Source: Pseudomonas lurida (lineage in GTDB: Bacteria > Pseudomonadota > Gammaproteobacteria > Pseudomonadales > Pseudomonadaceae). Taken from it: a stretch of DNA of 64,000 nt. Below are positions 45,160 to 54,503 of the stretch, piece after piece (the first letter of the stretch is position 1; every line of letters begins with the position of its first letter). Under the pieces are notes generated by a model. The model was given only the letters and a program-made list of their open reading frames with translations, was not told the DNA's origin and searched no databases. The translations under genes and the position numbers were made by a program. The stretch covers positions 3,021,501-3,085,500 of the forward strand of contig NZ_PDJB01000001.1 in assembly GCF_002563895.1 (NCBI RefSeq), given 5' to 3'.

Positions 45160-46482
45160 TCAGAGCAGGGTAAACGGGTAGTCGACGATCAGGCGCAGCT
45201 CATTCAAATCACCATCGCGCTGGTCGGCGTTCGACGCGATGATCGCATCGCGCACGCGCAATGACAGGTTTTTCGCCGAACCGCTCTGGATCACGTACTT
45301 GGCTTCCAGGTCGGTCTCGTGGTGGGCGCCATCGGCACCGTAGTCACCCACGTAGGCGCTGTGGTCGGGTGTGTGGGTGCCATTGATGTCCGAGCCATTG
45401 ATATAGCGCGCCATGAAACTCAGCCCCGGCACGCCATAACTGGCCACATTCAGGTCATAGCGGATGCCCCAGGACTGCTCGCCCGGGCCGTTGAAGTCGC
45501 CCCACTGGACGGAGTTCGCCAGGTACACCGAATCACCGCCTTCGCCTGCGCCGTTGTTGCCGGTGCCGATGTAGTCAAACGGTGTGTCGCCATGCACCTT
45601 CTGGAACGACAGCGTCAGCGTGTGCGCTTGCAGGAACGAGTAGGCCGCCGCCACCGAATACGTGGTGTTGTTGATGGCCCCGGCCTTGGCGCTGCCAGTG
45701 TCGAGGGTGCGGTACAGGTTGCCGTCCAGCGCCAGGGACTGGTCATGTGGCAACGCGATCACATAGTTGAGGTTGGTGTAGTACTGGCGCCAGATATCTT
45801 CCAGCTCACCGGCATACAGCGTTGCGCTCAGGGACGGTGTGAAGGTGTATTTGCCGCCGACGAAGCTTGCACTGTTGGCGGCGACGTTGGCGTAGGTGGC
45901 GTAGATATCGTGGTCATGGTTGCTCGTCATGCCGCTGTTGGTGCTAGTGAAATGCCCGGCCTCCAGGTCCAGGCCGGCGATTTCGCTGCTGGTCAGGTCG
46001 AAACCGGTGGCGGTCTGCGGCAACAGGCGCGTGCCGCCGGTGGCGAACACCGGCGCGGTGGGCTGCATGTCACCAAATTTCAGTTGGGTCTTGGAGATCT
46101 TTATCTTCACTGCCGCGCCCACCGAACCGTAGGCATCTTCGGGATCGCCATGCCGATCGGTCGGCAGGTTGCCCGTGCCGGCGTCCGCGTGGGTGGCATC
46201 AAGTTTCAGCCCGCCGTAGGCGTAGGCGTCCACGCCGAAGCCGATGGTGCCCTGGGTGAAGCCCGAGGCGTAGTTGAGCATCGCGCCCTGGGTCCAGTCG
46301 ATGTTATCGGCACGGCCGCCCTCGCGATTGCGGTTCATGTAGTAGTTGCGCAACAACCCGGTGACGCTGCTGCCCTCGATAAACCCCTTGGCATCCGCCT
46401 GGTCGCTGACGGACTCGGCAAATGCCATCTGGCTGATACCGGCACACACCGCCAGCGCTAACAGGCTCGACTGTTTAATCAT
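45160..46482 (-). CDS. OprD-family outer-membrane porin
   Basis: A 440-residue beta-barrel porin with a signal peptide (MIKQSSLLALAVCAGISQMAFA). It carries the OprD-family opening GFIEGSSVTGLLRNYYMNRN and the C-terminal barrel strand ELRLIVDYPFTLL. Such porins take up amino acids, small peptides or aromatic acids. GGGGAAG precedes ATG 46482. It is monocistronic, and the substrate is not deducible here. Confidence 0.93.
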   Translation of the reverse strand: MIKQSSLLALAVCAGISQMAFAESVSDQADAKGFIEGSSVTGLLRNYYMNRNREGGRADNIDWTQGAMLNYASGFTQGTIGFGVDAYAYGGLKLDATHADAGTGNLPTDRHGDPEDAYGSVGAAVKIKISKTQLKFGDMQPTAPVFATGGTRLLPQTATGFDLTSSEIAGLDLEAGHFTSTNSGMTSNHDHDIYATYANVAANSASFVGGKYTFTPSLSATLYAGELEDIWRQYYTNLNYVIALPHDQSLALDGNLYRTLDTGSAKAGAINNTTYSVAAAYSFLQAHTLTLSFQKVHGDTPFDYIGTGNNGAGEGGDSVYLANSVQWGDFNGPGEQSWGIRYDLNVASYGVPGLSFMARYINGSDINGTHTPDHSAYVGDYGADGAHHETDLEAKYVIQSGSAKNLSLRVRDAIIASNADQRDGDLNELRLIVDYPFTLL

Positions 46483-46689
46483 GTTATGACTTCCCCGGAT
46501 AATGAACGCGCGCGCAGAGACACCGCACTTATTGGATGGCGCACAAGATGTTTGGGCAGGTGGTTACAGGTGAGCGATTACGGTTTTTATTGTGTTCGGC
46601 ATGGTTGCCGAGGCTGATTCTAAGCACAGTCGACGTGGCCTGCAGCCCGGCAATGGATGAAACTCGATTAATTAAACTTCACTCTATTT

Positions 46690-46784
46690 AAGCGGCCGCA
46701 GGTGTAGCGTTGGCCCTGTCTTAGCCGCTCTGCTTCGACAAAATCCTTTGGTTGCCGCCGCAGATTCTGCGGCGGACTTTTTTT
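46690..46784 (+). ncRNA. Candidate small RNA
   Basis: A strong intrinsic terminator (46755-46784) closes a stretch of about 95 bp that has no upstream gene on the same strand, because the nearest left gene runs the other way. An AT-rich block (TCGATTAATTAAAC then TATTTA, about 46666-46690) could be its promoter. The putative transcript begins near GCGGCCGCAGGTGTAGCG. No known Pseudomonas sRNA family is recognised. Confidence 0.4.
46755..46784 (+). terminator. Rho-independent terminator
   Basis: CCGCCGCAG and CTGCGGCGG form a perfect 9-bp stem around a 3-nt loop, followed within 3 nt by a run of seven T. This is the clearest intrinsic terminator in the window, oriented rightward. Confidence 0.85.
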
Positions 46785-47031
46785 GTGTCGCGCACACGCG
46801 GCAAACATGAAGTTTCATTTCACTTAGTTGCTCGTGCGTCGACTATCAGAAATAACAGCTGCGGGAATGTATCGATCAGTTATTGCCATGCGCGTTTGAT
46901 CAGCACCCGGAATGTCAATGCCCAGGCCGAGCAGTGGCTGGGGAGGAGGGCAGTGCTGGCTTCAAATGTGATGTGCCGGTGGTTACCGAGCGGTTTGGAA
47001 GGTCTTGTCGACCAGGGCGCCGCGAGTGAAA

Positions 47032-47060
47032 GGAAGGAGGGGCGTTGCACCCCTCGTTCC
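47032..47060 (-). terminator. Probable terminator of the decarboxylase gene
   Basis: GGAAGGAGGGG pairs with CCCCTCGTTCC (one mismatch) across a 7-nt loop about 10 nt after the stop of the leftward gene. The T tract is short. Confidence 0.55.
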
Positions 47061-47070
47061 GGTTTGAGTT

Positions 47071-47940
47071 TTACTCTTTGACGTCCATGAACTCTTCAGC
47101 CCAGGCCACGTAGCTTTCCGGCAATGTATACGTGTGGGTCAGTTCGGTGGCACTGAGGTTATCGGTGCTATGGGTCAACTGGCGCTGGGCGCGCAGGCTG
47201 TCGTAGGTCGCCTTGATCGCGGCGAAGTAAGCACCGTGGCCGGCAACCACCACGCGCACGCCGAGGCTGGCCAGACGCTGGGCGTCGTTCAGTTTAGGGT
47301 TGCCATACGTCACCAGCATCAGCGGCACCGTGAGGTTCTCCGCGATTTTCTCCAGGTGCTCGAAATCAGCCACGCCGACCATGCAAATCCCATCGGCACC
47401 GGCTTTTTGATAAGCCTGGGTGCGCTCGATCACGGCTTCGGTCGGCAGCACGCCGGCGTTGGTGCGGGCAATGATCGACAGCTGCGGATCAACACGTGCC
47501 TCCAGCGCCGCGCGAACCTTCCCGATGCCTTCGTCGATGGAAATCAGGTCAGTGGACTTGCGCCCGAATTGCGCCGGCAGCAACGTGTCTTCAATGGTCA
47601 ATGCGGCCACACCGGCACGCTCAAGCTCCTCGACCGTGCGCATCACATTCAGCGCGTTACCGTAGCCGTGATCGGCGTCGGCAATGAACGGCAACTGGGC
47701 GACACGGCCGATACGGGTAGCTTGCTCAACGAACTCACTCAGGGTGATCAGCGCGAAATCGGGCGCGGCCAGTACCTGCAACGAAGCCACGGAGCCACCG
47801 AGGATGCCGACTTCAAAACCCAGGTCAGCAGCGATACGCGCCGACATCGGGTCAAAGACGGACGCGGTTTCAACGCAGGTTGGGGTGGCAAGCAATTCAC
47901 GGAATTTGCGGCGCAGGGCTGAGTGAGAAATCTTTGGCAT
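47071..47940 (-). CDS. Oxaloacetate decarboxylase (PEP mutase/isocitrate lyase superfamily)
   Basis: A 289-residue Mg-dependent enzyme converting oxaloacetate to pyruvate and CO2. The sequence closely follows P. aeruginosa PA4872 as I recall it: [77 protein letters not shown] and LMLVTYGNP. The D-A-D-H metal/phosphate loop is kept. It is monocistronic with its own terminator. Confidence 0.93.
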   Translation of the reverse strand: MPKISHSALRRKFRELLATPTCVETASVFDPMSARIAADLGFEVGILGGSVASLQVLAAPDFALITLSEFVEQATRIGRVAQLPFIADADHGYGNALNVMRTVEELERAGVAALTIEDTLLPAQFGRKSTDLISIDEGIGKVRAALEARVDPQLSIIARTNAGVLPTEAVIERTQAYQKAGADGICMVGVADFEHLEKIAENLTVPLMLVTYGNPKLNDAQRLASLGVRVVVAGHGAYFAAIKATYDSLRAQRQLTHSTDNLSATELTHTYTLPESYVAWAEEFMDVKE

Positions 47941-48216
47941 GGGCTTTCCTGGTTCTGGTCATCGTCTTGTGACGATCAATGTCTATTCGTGGTGGTGCGA
48001 GATTAACATGCAGGCGAGCCAGGGATGATGACGTTTCAGCATTAGGCGGTGCTGGGATATGGCGTGTGCGTTCACGGTTTGTGTCATGGCCTGAGAATGA
48101 GGTAGGCGAGAGGACGCGCGCGAGCGATGCGCGGGGATGTGCAAGGAGCCTTAACCCGTTACGATCAGACTCTTGCCAGAGTGCGTTCCATAGCGCTGCA
48201 ACGATAAGGACTGTCC

Positions 48217-49239
48217 GTGCATCCTCTAGATTATTTACTTGATGATCGTTACGCATTGAAGACGGCTCACGCCGGCATGGATCTCGATCCGTTGACAACT
48301 TGTCAAAAAAGTACATTCCATTCGGCTGTCACGTTACTGAAAAAGGCCAATGACGATGGAAAATTGCTGACTACATTCAGGGGCGATAGTTATACACGCC
48401 TGGCTGAGCGAGTTGGCGGTGATCACGGATGGGAGGGTGTGCTCTATCAAAGAACATTTTACTTTGGCGAAAAGTCCAAGCATTTCCTTGAAAACAATGC
48501 CTCGATTGCCAAGCGCGCCCATTTACGCGCGATAGATGACGTCAGCGATGCTACATTTGAGTTCTTATTCAAAAAGATAGCGAAAATTTGCCAATTAGAC
48601 GTCTACAAAGGGCATCTCTTTCTGAAAGATAACGTTGAAATCGTCAGGTTCTTCGTAACGCCCGAAAATAAAGAATTTTTCCTGTCGTCGATACGAAATC
48701 AGCCCGAGGGCATAAAGATGCTGGTAAGAGATTACTACCTGTATCTCTTGCATACGGCAGGAAAAAAAGGTGTGTCGAAGGAGTCCGTACTGGTCTCCAC
48801 TTCTACGCATTGGATGCAGGCGAAGGGATTCGTTGACCAATTGGATACTCGGCAGATTATCTATTACTACTTTGTGCCAGAACCCTTTGAGAGGTACTGC
48901 ATCACTTCGTATCTTTGCCAAAATGCTTATAGCGTCATTGGGCGTCTCTCGTTACCCAGGTATCAGCCCGATAGCGGCCTTTATCCTGACCAGCGTGAAG
49001 TTTCGATGCGCGGAGGCCTGCTGCCACATTTTATGTTAGGCATTCTGAGGGTCGACCTTGATGAATTCGTGGTAAATCCGCACCTCTTGGCAATGCCTGA
49101 GGAAGACCTGCAGTCGATAGTTGTCAGCGGGATCAAGATCGATCAGGCGCATTTTCACGATCGTATCAAAGAAACCAATTACCAACGTTACTCTGAATTG
49201 CGCGGCGATATGTTTGCGGCTTACATGCGTGAACGTTAA
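48217..49239 (+). CDS. Unrecognised protein with ADP-ribosyltransferase-like motif order
   Basis: A 340-residue protein starting at GTG 48217, 6 nt after AAGGA. I do not recognise the family. Three widely spaced motifs appear in the order of an ART active site: FRG (R55 in LLTTFRGDSYTR), STS (194-196 in VLVSTSTHWMQAKGF) and Q-x-E (Q259, E261 in YPDQREVSMRGGLLP). The roughly 140-residue gap between the first two is longer than in typical toxins, and an FRG-domain protein is the main alternative. Codon and base composition are AT-richer than neighbours, indicating transfer. No signal peptide. It lies in a two-gene islet with a nuclease-like gene. Confidence 0.6.
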   Translation: MHPLDYLLDDRYALKTAHAGMDLDPLTTCQKSTFHSAVTLLKKANDDGKLLTTFRGDSYTRLAERVGGDHGWEGVLYQRTFYFGEKSKHFLENNASIAKRAHLRAIDDVSDATFEFLFKKIAKICQLDVYKGHLFLKDNVEIVRFFVTPENKEFFLSSIRNQPEGIKMLVRDYYLYLLHTAGKKGVSKESVLVSTSTHWMQAKGFVDQLDTRQIIYYYFVPEPFERYCITSYLCQNAYSVIGRLSLPRYQPDSGLYPDQREVSMRGGLLPHFMLGILRVDLDEFVVNPHLLAMPEEDLQSIVVSGIKIDQAHFHDRIKETNYQRYSELRGDMFAAYMRER

Positions 49240-49255
49240 ACAAGCTGCGCCCGCC

Positions 49256-49331
49256 GAGAGAGTGGACGTCAGAAACGGGTTTGTCGAATCTGTGGCTTAG
49301 ACAGCTCATGAACATATATGACATGAGCTGT
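49256..49331. repeat. Diverged direct repeat, copy 1, with hairpin
   Basis: The 69 bp at 49256-49324 resemble 51293-51361 (about four-fifths identical by eye, sharing the exact core CGGGTTTGTCGAATC). Its right end forms a perfect hairpin, ACAGCTCATG with CATGAGCTGT (49301-49331), which could terminate the upstream gene. Confidence 0.7.
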
Positions 49332-49348
49332 CGTTTAACAAGTGGGCG

Positions 49349-51109
49349 ATGTCAGATGTTCATAAGCAGATCAGTAGCATCCACCTTCGCATAAGTCCGG
49401 AACTCGGCCCGCCTATGAGGCTTGGAGTGTCTACGAAACCAGAGGCGATTCACAATGCATCTACGAAGACTGGGAAAGCTAGGATAATTGCAATGAGGCA
49501 CGAAAAGGAAATCCAGAAATGGCTGGAAGAATTGGCGGGAAAAAATAGCCGCAGCTGCAGCGGAGAACTCTACGCTTCCATCCGATTCGCTGATGACCCC
49601 CTTAGCCAAGAAATGAAGGACGAAGTTGAAAGGCGCTGGCAGCGCGGCATACCCCCTGGTCGCCATCGCGCAGCACGGGAAGCATGCCGTGTGCTTCAAA
49701 GTCTGCAAGAACCGCGGTTCTACAGTGCCGATACCAATATTTCACGCATATCAGGGAAAATCCTAAAACCGGACCTGGTGCTGGAAGACGAGATCAGCGG
49801 CGCCTTCGTCATCGTCGAAATCAAGCGAAGCCAGAAAGCGGCCCGGGAATTTGCCACAGAGCTTCTGGCCTATGCGAACTGCCTATGCAGTCAGCACCCT
49901 GGCTCAAAAGTGTTCTTTGTGTTGGTTTCAACCAGCTGGGCTCCCCTTGAACAGCATGCGATTGATCAGTTGGCTCAATGGGATATCCCTACACTTGCTT
50001 TGGAGTATCGAGAGCCAAATCTTGTTGAAATAGAGCAAACGCTTTGGGTGCGCAGTGATTTATTACCTGAAGTGTGCAGAAAGACATTCCCGCCCGCGGC
50101 GCTTGAAGTACACACGAAGGTGTTTTTCTTGCCTCACCTTTGGTGGAACGACTCGACGTGGTTTCGCAAGATAGATCACGCGGCGGAAAGGATTGCGCGG
50201 GAGGCCGAACGGGCACGTGCTTCAGGTTTTCTAATAGTGTGGTCGATACCCATGGAGCGTCCCGAATACAAACAAACAAGATTGTTTGTGTCAATGGCCG
50301 TGCGCAACCCTTGCCGCCCACAACAATTTCCGGAATTCAGTACGGTACAAGAATATGAGGCGTTCGCATGGTCAAATGATTTTTCCGAACTTTCAGACGA
50401 TACCTCTATAAGGCTTTTGCTTGATCTCGAAGTTGGTGAAAACATACACAGTTATTCACCAGAACTTGAGGGGAGTTGGGACAATCTCAGGGCAAGACTT
50501 GAAAGAGAAAATGCAAAACTATGGGGTTTCAACAGCTTTGGTGAAATTGCCGATGAGGTTTATAGCTGGCGTGACGTGAGTCGTTATTCGCTTTCTCCTG
50601 CGATCGCAGATATCACGTCCTATCCTTCATGGCACCCCGTCACCTGGCTTCCTGCTCTTGAGTCGCTGATCGCTCGTGAAGCATTTGAAGGTGAAAAACT
50701 CAAGCTTTGGCTTGCGCTTCGTAGAGGAGAGAAACTTGCAAAAATTGGAAGGTCGGGGTTAAGAGGACGTTGGTTGAACAATTTCAATTGGGCTGTATCT
50801 CAAGCAGAATTTGCATGTGCCTGGGTCGACTTTATCGAGTCAAATGAAGGCGCCTCAACGTTTAAAGTAAATCTGTTTTCACCGTCGGACATCTTTAATC
50901 GGTTTGAGTGGGAGTCTGCGATCAATGCGGCTTACCAGTACATGGAAAAAGAGGGTGAGCTGGTCGCCTTCTGTTTCTATCTGGGAGTGCAACGGGAGCG
51001 CGGAAGGATAGATTTAAACGGCCTTGAAGAACATCGAGAGGTTTTGCGAAGGAAAGGAATTCACGTACCTCGCTGGGTGGAGGAGATAGCCAACAGCCTG
51101 GTTCGCTAG
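49349..51109 (+). CDS. Unrecognised protein with PD-(D/E)xK nuclease-like motif
   Basis: A 586-residue soluble protein. Residues 141-159 read PDLVLEDE...VIVEIKR, a good PD-(D/E)xK signature (D142, E157, K159), followed by a helix AAREFATELLAYANCL as in nuclease-fold proteins. No helicase, methylase or ATPase motif is evident, and the remaining 400 residues match nothing I know. ATG 49349 has a weak ribosome site; ATG 49493 (MRHEKEIQKW) is an alternative. AT-richer than the surrounding genome. With the neighbouring ART-like gene it may form a defence or toxin module; this is inference. Confidence 0.6.
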   Translation: MSDVHKQISSIHLRISPELGPPMRLGVSTKPEAIHNASTKTGKARIIAMRHEKEIQKWLEELAGKNSRSCSGELYASIRFADDPLSQEMKDEVERRWQRGIPPGRHRAAREACRVLQSLQEPRFYSADTNISRISGKILKPDLVLEDEISGAFVIVEIKRSQKAAREFATELLAYANCLCSQHPGSKVFFVLVSTSWAPLEQHAIDQLAQWDIPTLALEYREPNLVEIEQTLWVRSDLLPEVCRKTFPPAALEVHTKVFFLPHLWWNDSTWFRKIDHAAERIAREAERARASGFLIVWSIPMERPEYKQTRLFVSMAVRNPCRPQQFPEFSTVQEYEAFAWSNDFSELSDDTSIRLLLDLEVGENIHSYSPELEGSWDNLRARLERENAKLWGFNSFGEIADEVYSWRDVSRYSLSPAIADITSYPSWHPVTWLPALESLIAREAFEGEKLKLWLALRRGEKLAKIGRSGLRGRWLNNFNWAVSQAEFACAWVDFIESNEGASTFKVNLFSPSDIFNRFEWESAINAAYQYMEKEGELVAFCFYLGVQRERGRIDLNGLEEHREVLRRKGIHVPRWVEEIANSLVR

Positions 51110-51459
51110 GAATTTTGACGCATTGTGGAACTAAACGCGCGAGGTACCTGTAGGCCGCAGGGAAGGAGGACAAGTTGGCTAAATCGAGGTGTGCCGGACA
51201 CCGCATTACTAAAGCGTAACGGCACTGAATCAGCTTCATCGGCAGCCACCTCATTCAATGACTGGCCATGAACACGGAGGACATGGCCCGTTGAGAGAAT
51301 GGATGCCAGAAGCGGGTTTGTCGAATCAGAGCCTTACGAGCCTCATGAACATCTTTAACATAGCACCTAATTTAACATAATATACATTATGCGTAATATC
51401 GTATTGCGCATTCAGGGGCAGTGCCCGTTAGATTTCAACAGGCAAAACCCCTGTCTTGC
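51110..51459. other. 350-bp gap with repeats, no gene supported
   Basis: The gap contains a hairpin GGCCATG/CATGGCC (51263-51287), copy 2 of the 69-bp repeat (51293-51361), and then a very AT-rich stretch (about 51360-51405) with short inverted repeats around ATAATATACATTATGCG. No open frame with coding character was seen. It probably marks the right end of the acquired islet. Confidence 0.55.
51293..51361. repeat. Diverged direct repeat, copy 2
   Basis: Matches 49256-49324 in the same orientation over 69 bp. Each copy lies just downstream of one islet gene, so gene plus tail may be the duplicated or mobile unit. Confidence 0.7.
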
Positions 51460-52209
51460 TCAAACCTGAGCAAAGCCTCCATCGACAAACATTTCACTGC
51501 CCGTCATGAAGCTGCTTTCATCCGACGCCAGGAACAACGCGGCGGCTGCGACTTCTTCAGGCTTGCCGATACGCCCCAACGGAACCTGCGCCGTCATGTC
51601 GTCGATGATTGCTTCCTTTTGTCCCGTGCCTGACAGCGCCAGGTCCAGGCCTGGTGTCGAGATCGGGCCTGGTGACAGCACGTTGATGCGAATGCCGGTG
51701 CCTTTCAGATCGAGCGCCCAGCTTCTGGCGAAGTTACGCAGCGCAGCCTTGGTGGCGCTGTACACGCTGAAGGCCGGTGTGCCCATGGTGCCGGTGGTTG
51801 AACCGGTCAGGATCACTGAGCTGCCAGCGGGCATCAGTGGCAACGCGTTTTGCACGGTGAACAGCGTGCCTTTGACGTTGATGCCGAATGTCCGATCAAA
51901 CGATTCCTCGGTAATCGATCCGATCGGCTGGAAATCCCCCAGGCCCGCATTGGCGAACAGCACGTCAACTCGGCCCTTGTCGGCTTTGACTTGAGTGAAA
52001 ATGCGCGCCAGGTCGTCCAGGTTGGAAATGTCACCCTGGATGGCGATGGCTTCATGGCCAATCAGGTGAAGCGCCTTGTCCAGTTCATCCTGGCGACGTC
52101 CTACGATCACGACTTGCGCGCCTTCAGCTGCGAAGCGAATGGCGGTTGCCAGGCCAATGCCGCTGTTTCCGCCGGTAACCACTGCAATTTTCCCGTTGAG
52201 CCTGCTCAT
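51460..52209 (-). CDS. SDR-family oxidoreductase
   Basis: A 249-residue classical SDR. The motifs are [25 protein letters not shown], the catalytic Ser in [12 protein letters not shown], and [11 protein letters not shown] (Y-x3-K). [11 protein letters not shown] (Arg after the second strand) suggests NADP. GGAGCTCACC places the start at ATG 52209. It is divergent from the HxlR regulator at 52313, probably its target. The substrate is not known. Confidence 0.92.
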   Translation of the reverse strand: MSRLNGKIAVVTGGNSGIGLATAIRFAAEGAQVVIVGRRQDELDKALHLIGHEAIAIQGDISNLDDLARIFTQVKADKGRVDVLFANAGLGDFQPIGSITEESFDRTFGINVKGTLFTVQNALPLMPAGSSVILTGSTTGTMGTPAFSVYSATKAALRNFARSWALDLKGTGIRINVLSPGPISTPGLDLALSGTGQKEAIIDDMTAQVPLGRIGKPEEVAAAALFLASDESSFMTGSEMFVDGGFAQV

Positions 52210-52254
52210 GGTGAGCTCCAATGAATAAGGTTGAGGCCCAACTGTAGATCTGCG

Positions 52255-52270
52255 CTATTCTTTTGAATAG
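52255..52270. promoter_or_regulatory. Inverted repeat in SDR/HxlR promoter
   Basis: CTATTC and GAATAG flank a TTTT spacer midway between the divergent SDR and HxlR genes. It is a plausible operator for the HxlR protein. Confidence 0.45.
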
Positions 52271-52312
52271 TATGCACCTTTTAGTAAGTACCCCCTCGGA
52301 GCCTTCATCATC

Positions 52313-52672
52313 ATGGCGAACAACTCATTCAACTGTGGCCTGGAAGCGGCATTGGCGGTGATTGGCGGCAAATGGAAACCCCTGGTTCTGTTCAACCTGG
52401 CGCAGAATGTTCATCGATATGGCGAATTAAAACGCGCGATTGGCGGCGTGACTGACAAGGTATTGATCCAGCAACTCAAGGAGTTGGAGCGCGACGAGAT
52501 CATTGCTCGTGTGGACTTTCACGAGATACCGCCGAAGGTCGAGTACTCCCTCACGCCCTTCGGCCATTCCTTGGCCACGGCGCTGGGCGCGTTGTGCCAA
52601 TGGGGTACGCAGCATATGCAAGCGGTTGAGCGCATCGCCGAACGACGCACGTCTGCCCTCTCCGGGGCGTGA
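52313..52672 (+). CDS. HxlR-family regulator
   Basis: A 119-residue winged-helix regulator: CGLEAALAVIGGKWKPLVLFNLAQNVHRYGELKRAIGGVTDKVLIQQLKELERDEIIAR is the complete HxlR core. The single N-terminal Cys (NCGLEAAL) is common in redox- or electrophile-sensing members. It is divergent from the SDR gene, so electrophile-induced control of that reductase is a reasonable inference. Confidence 0.92.
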   Translation: MANNSFNCGLEAALAVIGGKWKPLVLFNLAQNVHRYGELKRAIGGVTDKVLIQQLKELERDEIIARVDFHEIPPKVEYSLTPFGHSLATALGALCQWGTQHMQAVERIAERRTSALSGA

Positions 52673-52732
52673 GCCCCCTGCCCTGGTATCCAACTCAACT
52701 AAATGACTATTTAGTTGAGTTAAATCAATACG

Positions 52733-54346
52733 TTATAGCCTGAATCGGTCGACCGACTGCGACAGCTTGCCTGCCAAGCAGGACAATTCGTCCGTCGTCG
52801 ACGCTGTCTGGCCGATTACGCGACTGTTACTTTCCGACATCTGCGCAATCATCTCCACCTGATGGGCAATCTCATTGCTGGCCAGGCTCTGCTCCCCGAT
52901 GGTTCGGGAGATATCGTTGACCATCTCGGTGGTATTCAAGGTGGCCTGGAGAATCTCACGAATTGACCGCTCCACATCGGCGGTCACTGCCATGCCCTTA
53001 TCGACCTGCGCAACGCCCTCCTCCATGCTGGTGACGGCTTCCCGCGTGCTTTGCTGGATACGCCCTACCATGCTGGCAATTTCCTGGGTCGAGGCACTGG
53101 TGCGCCCGGCGAGGTTGCGTACTTCATCGGCGACCACGGCAAAACCGCGCCCCTGCTCACCGGCACGGGCGGCCTCGATCGCGGCATTCAGGGCGAGCAA
53201 ATTGGTCTGGTCGGCGATTCCCTTGATCACCTGGATAATGCTGAAAATGGCCTCGGACTCTTTGTCCAGCGTGCGGATTACCTGGGCGGACTGTTGCGCG
53301 GATCGGGCAATGCCGTCCATGTCGCTGACCACCTGATGAATCACCCGGCCACCGTCCTTGGCCAGTGTTTCAGCCTGGTTGGCCATGGCCAATGCTCGCT
53401 CGGCATGCCGAGTGATTTCCTCGATGCTCGCGGTCATTTCACTCGCGGCAGCGGCCATGGTGCTTGCCGCCGCGCTTTGTTGCTGGCTGCTGCCAGCCAC
53501 TTCGTGACAGCCGTGGCTCAGTTGCTCGCTCGTGGTATTGACGCTATGGGCGTTGCTGCGCACCACGTCGATCATGCCGCGCAAATCCCGTTGCATGGTG
53601 GCCAGGCTACGAATCAATGCACTGGCTTCATCCTTGCGGACGGGTTCGACAATCGGTTCGCTCAAGTTGCCATGGGCAATGCTGTCGGCAATCCGGCTGG
53701 CCGTTTGCAGCGGCGCCATGATGCTGAGGATGACCCAGCGGCCCTGGGCCAACAGCAACAACAGGCTGGCGATCAACACCACGCCAAGGGTTAAGTTGGC
53801 GGCGCTGATGCTCTGCCGAGTGCCGACACTGGCCTGCTGGGTGTTGTTTTCGATCAGTTCACTGAGCGTCGCCATCTGGTCTTCAAGCTGACTGAAGGCG
53901 GCGTTGAACGTGCCCAGTTCGCCCCGAGCGGCGTCGGGGTCCTCCAGCGCCAGGGCGACGATGCGCTCGCCGGTACTTATATAGTTGTCCAGGCTGGGTT
54001 TGATTTTTTCCAGGTTTGCCTTGAGCGTATTGTCCAGCGGCAGCTTGAGGTTATCGGCCAGCACTTGGCGAAAATGCTCGGCATGCTCCTTGAGCGAATC
54101 GCTGACCTGCGCCTTCGTGCTGGTACTTTTACCCAGGCCCACCAGCATGGCCGACAGCACATCCGCGCGCAGGGCGTCGTGCATCATGTCGGCTTCCATA
54201 TGGTTGCGCAGCGCCGTCATGCTGAGCTCGCTGTCCTGCACGGCATCGGCCATCCGGGTATTTCCCAGGTAGCCGGCCAGGCTCATGATCAGGGCCGTAA
54301 GCAATCCGGTCGCAATCAACAGCATCAAGCGAAGTTTGATCGTCAT
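52733..54346 (-). CDS. Methyl-accepting chemotaxis protein
   Basis: A 537-residue chemoreceptor. There is an N-terminal membrane helix ([21 protein letters not shown]), a periplasmic helical ligand-binding domain (about 35-190, four-helix-bundle type) and a second helix ([22 protein letters not shown]). A HAMP domain leads to the signalling hairpin with [44 protein letters not shown] 54346 follows GGGGAT. The ligand is unknown. No C-terminal CheR-binding pentapeptide is seen. Confidence 0.93.
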   Translation of the reverse strand: MTIKLRLMLLIATGLLTALIMSLAGYLGNTRMADAVQDSELSMTALRNHMEADMMHDALRADVLSAMLVGLGKSTSTKAQVSDSLKEHAEHFRQVLADNLKLPLDNTLKANLEKIKPSLDNYISTGERIVALALEDPDAARGELGTFNAAFSQLEDQMATLSELIENNTQQASVGTRQSISAANLTLGVVLIASLLLLLAQGRWVILSIMAPLQTASRIADSIAHGNLSEPIVEPVRKDEASALIRSLATMQRDLRGMIDVVRSNAHSVNTTSEQLSHGCHEVAGSSQQQSAAASTMAAAASEMTASIEEITRHAERALAMANQAETLAKDGGRVIHQVVSDMDGIARSAQQSAQVIRTLDKESEAIFSIIQVIKGIADQTNLLALNAAIEAARAGEQGRGFAVVADEVRNLAGRTSASTQEIASMVGRIQQSTREAVTSMEEGVAQVDKGMAVTADVERSIREILQATLNTTEMVNDISRTIGEQSLASNEIAHQVEMIAQMSESNSRVIGQTASTTDELSCLAGKLSQSVDRFRL

Positions 54347-54503
54347 GCTGATATCCCCGTGCCTGGTCATCCGGTTGGGAAGCCAACCGCAGAAGCCTCG
54401 CTGTTGATGTTATCGGCCACAATCGCTTGTTATTGAAGCCTAAGTTTGCGGATCTGCACGGATCCCTTAAGCTGTCCGGCCCTCGCACTGCCCGGAACTG
54501 CCC

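Larger units (their letters stand above)
46483..47070. other. 588-bp non-coding region with regulatory elements
   Basis: No protein gene is supported between the porin start and the end of the oxaloacetate decarboxylase gene. The left part must hold the porin promoter. A candidate small RNA with a strong terminator lies at 46690-46784 and a leftward terminator at 47032-47060. One 109-codon frame across the terminator has no family resemblance and is treated as spurious. Confidence 0.5.

Noticed and set aside
46752..47081. 109-codon frame near the oxaloacetate decarboxylase gene
   Set aside because: It runs through a strong terminator, has no ribosome site and matches no family.
49234..49341. 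Integron attC site, suggested by GTTAAAC and GTTTAAC near the islet repeats
   Set aside because: The order of the 7-mers is GTTAAAC...GTTTAAC, not RYYYAAC...GTTRRRY, and no integron integrase is present.
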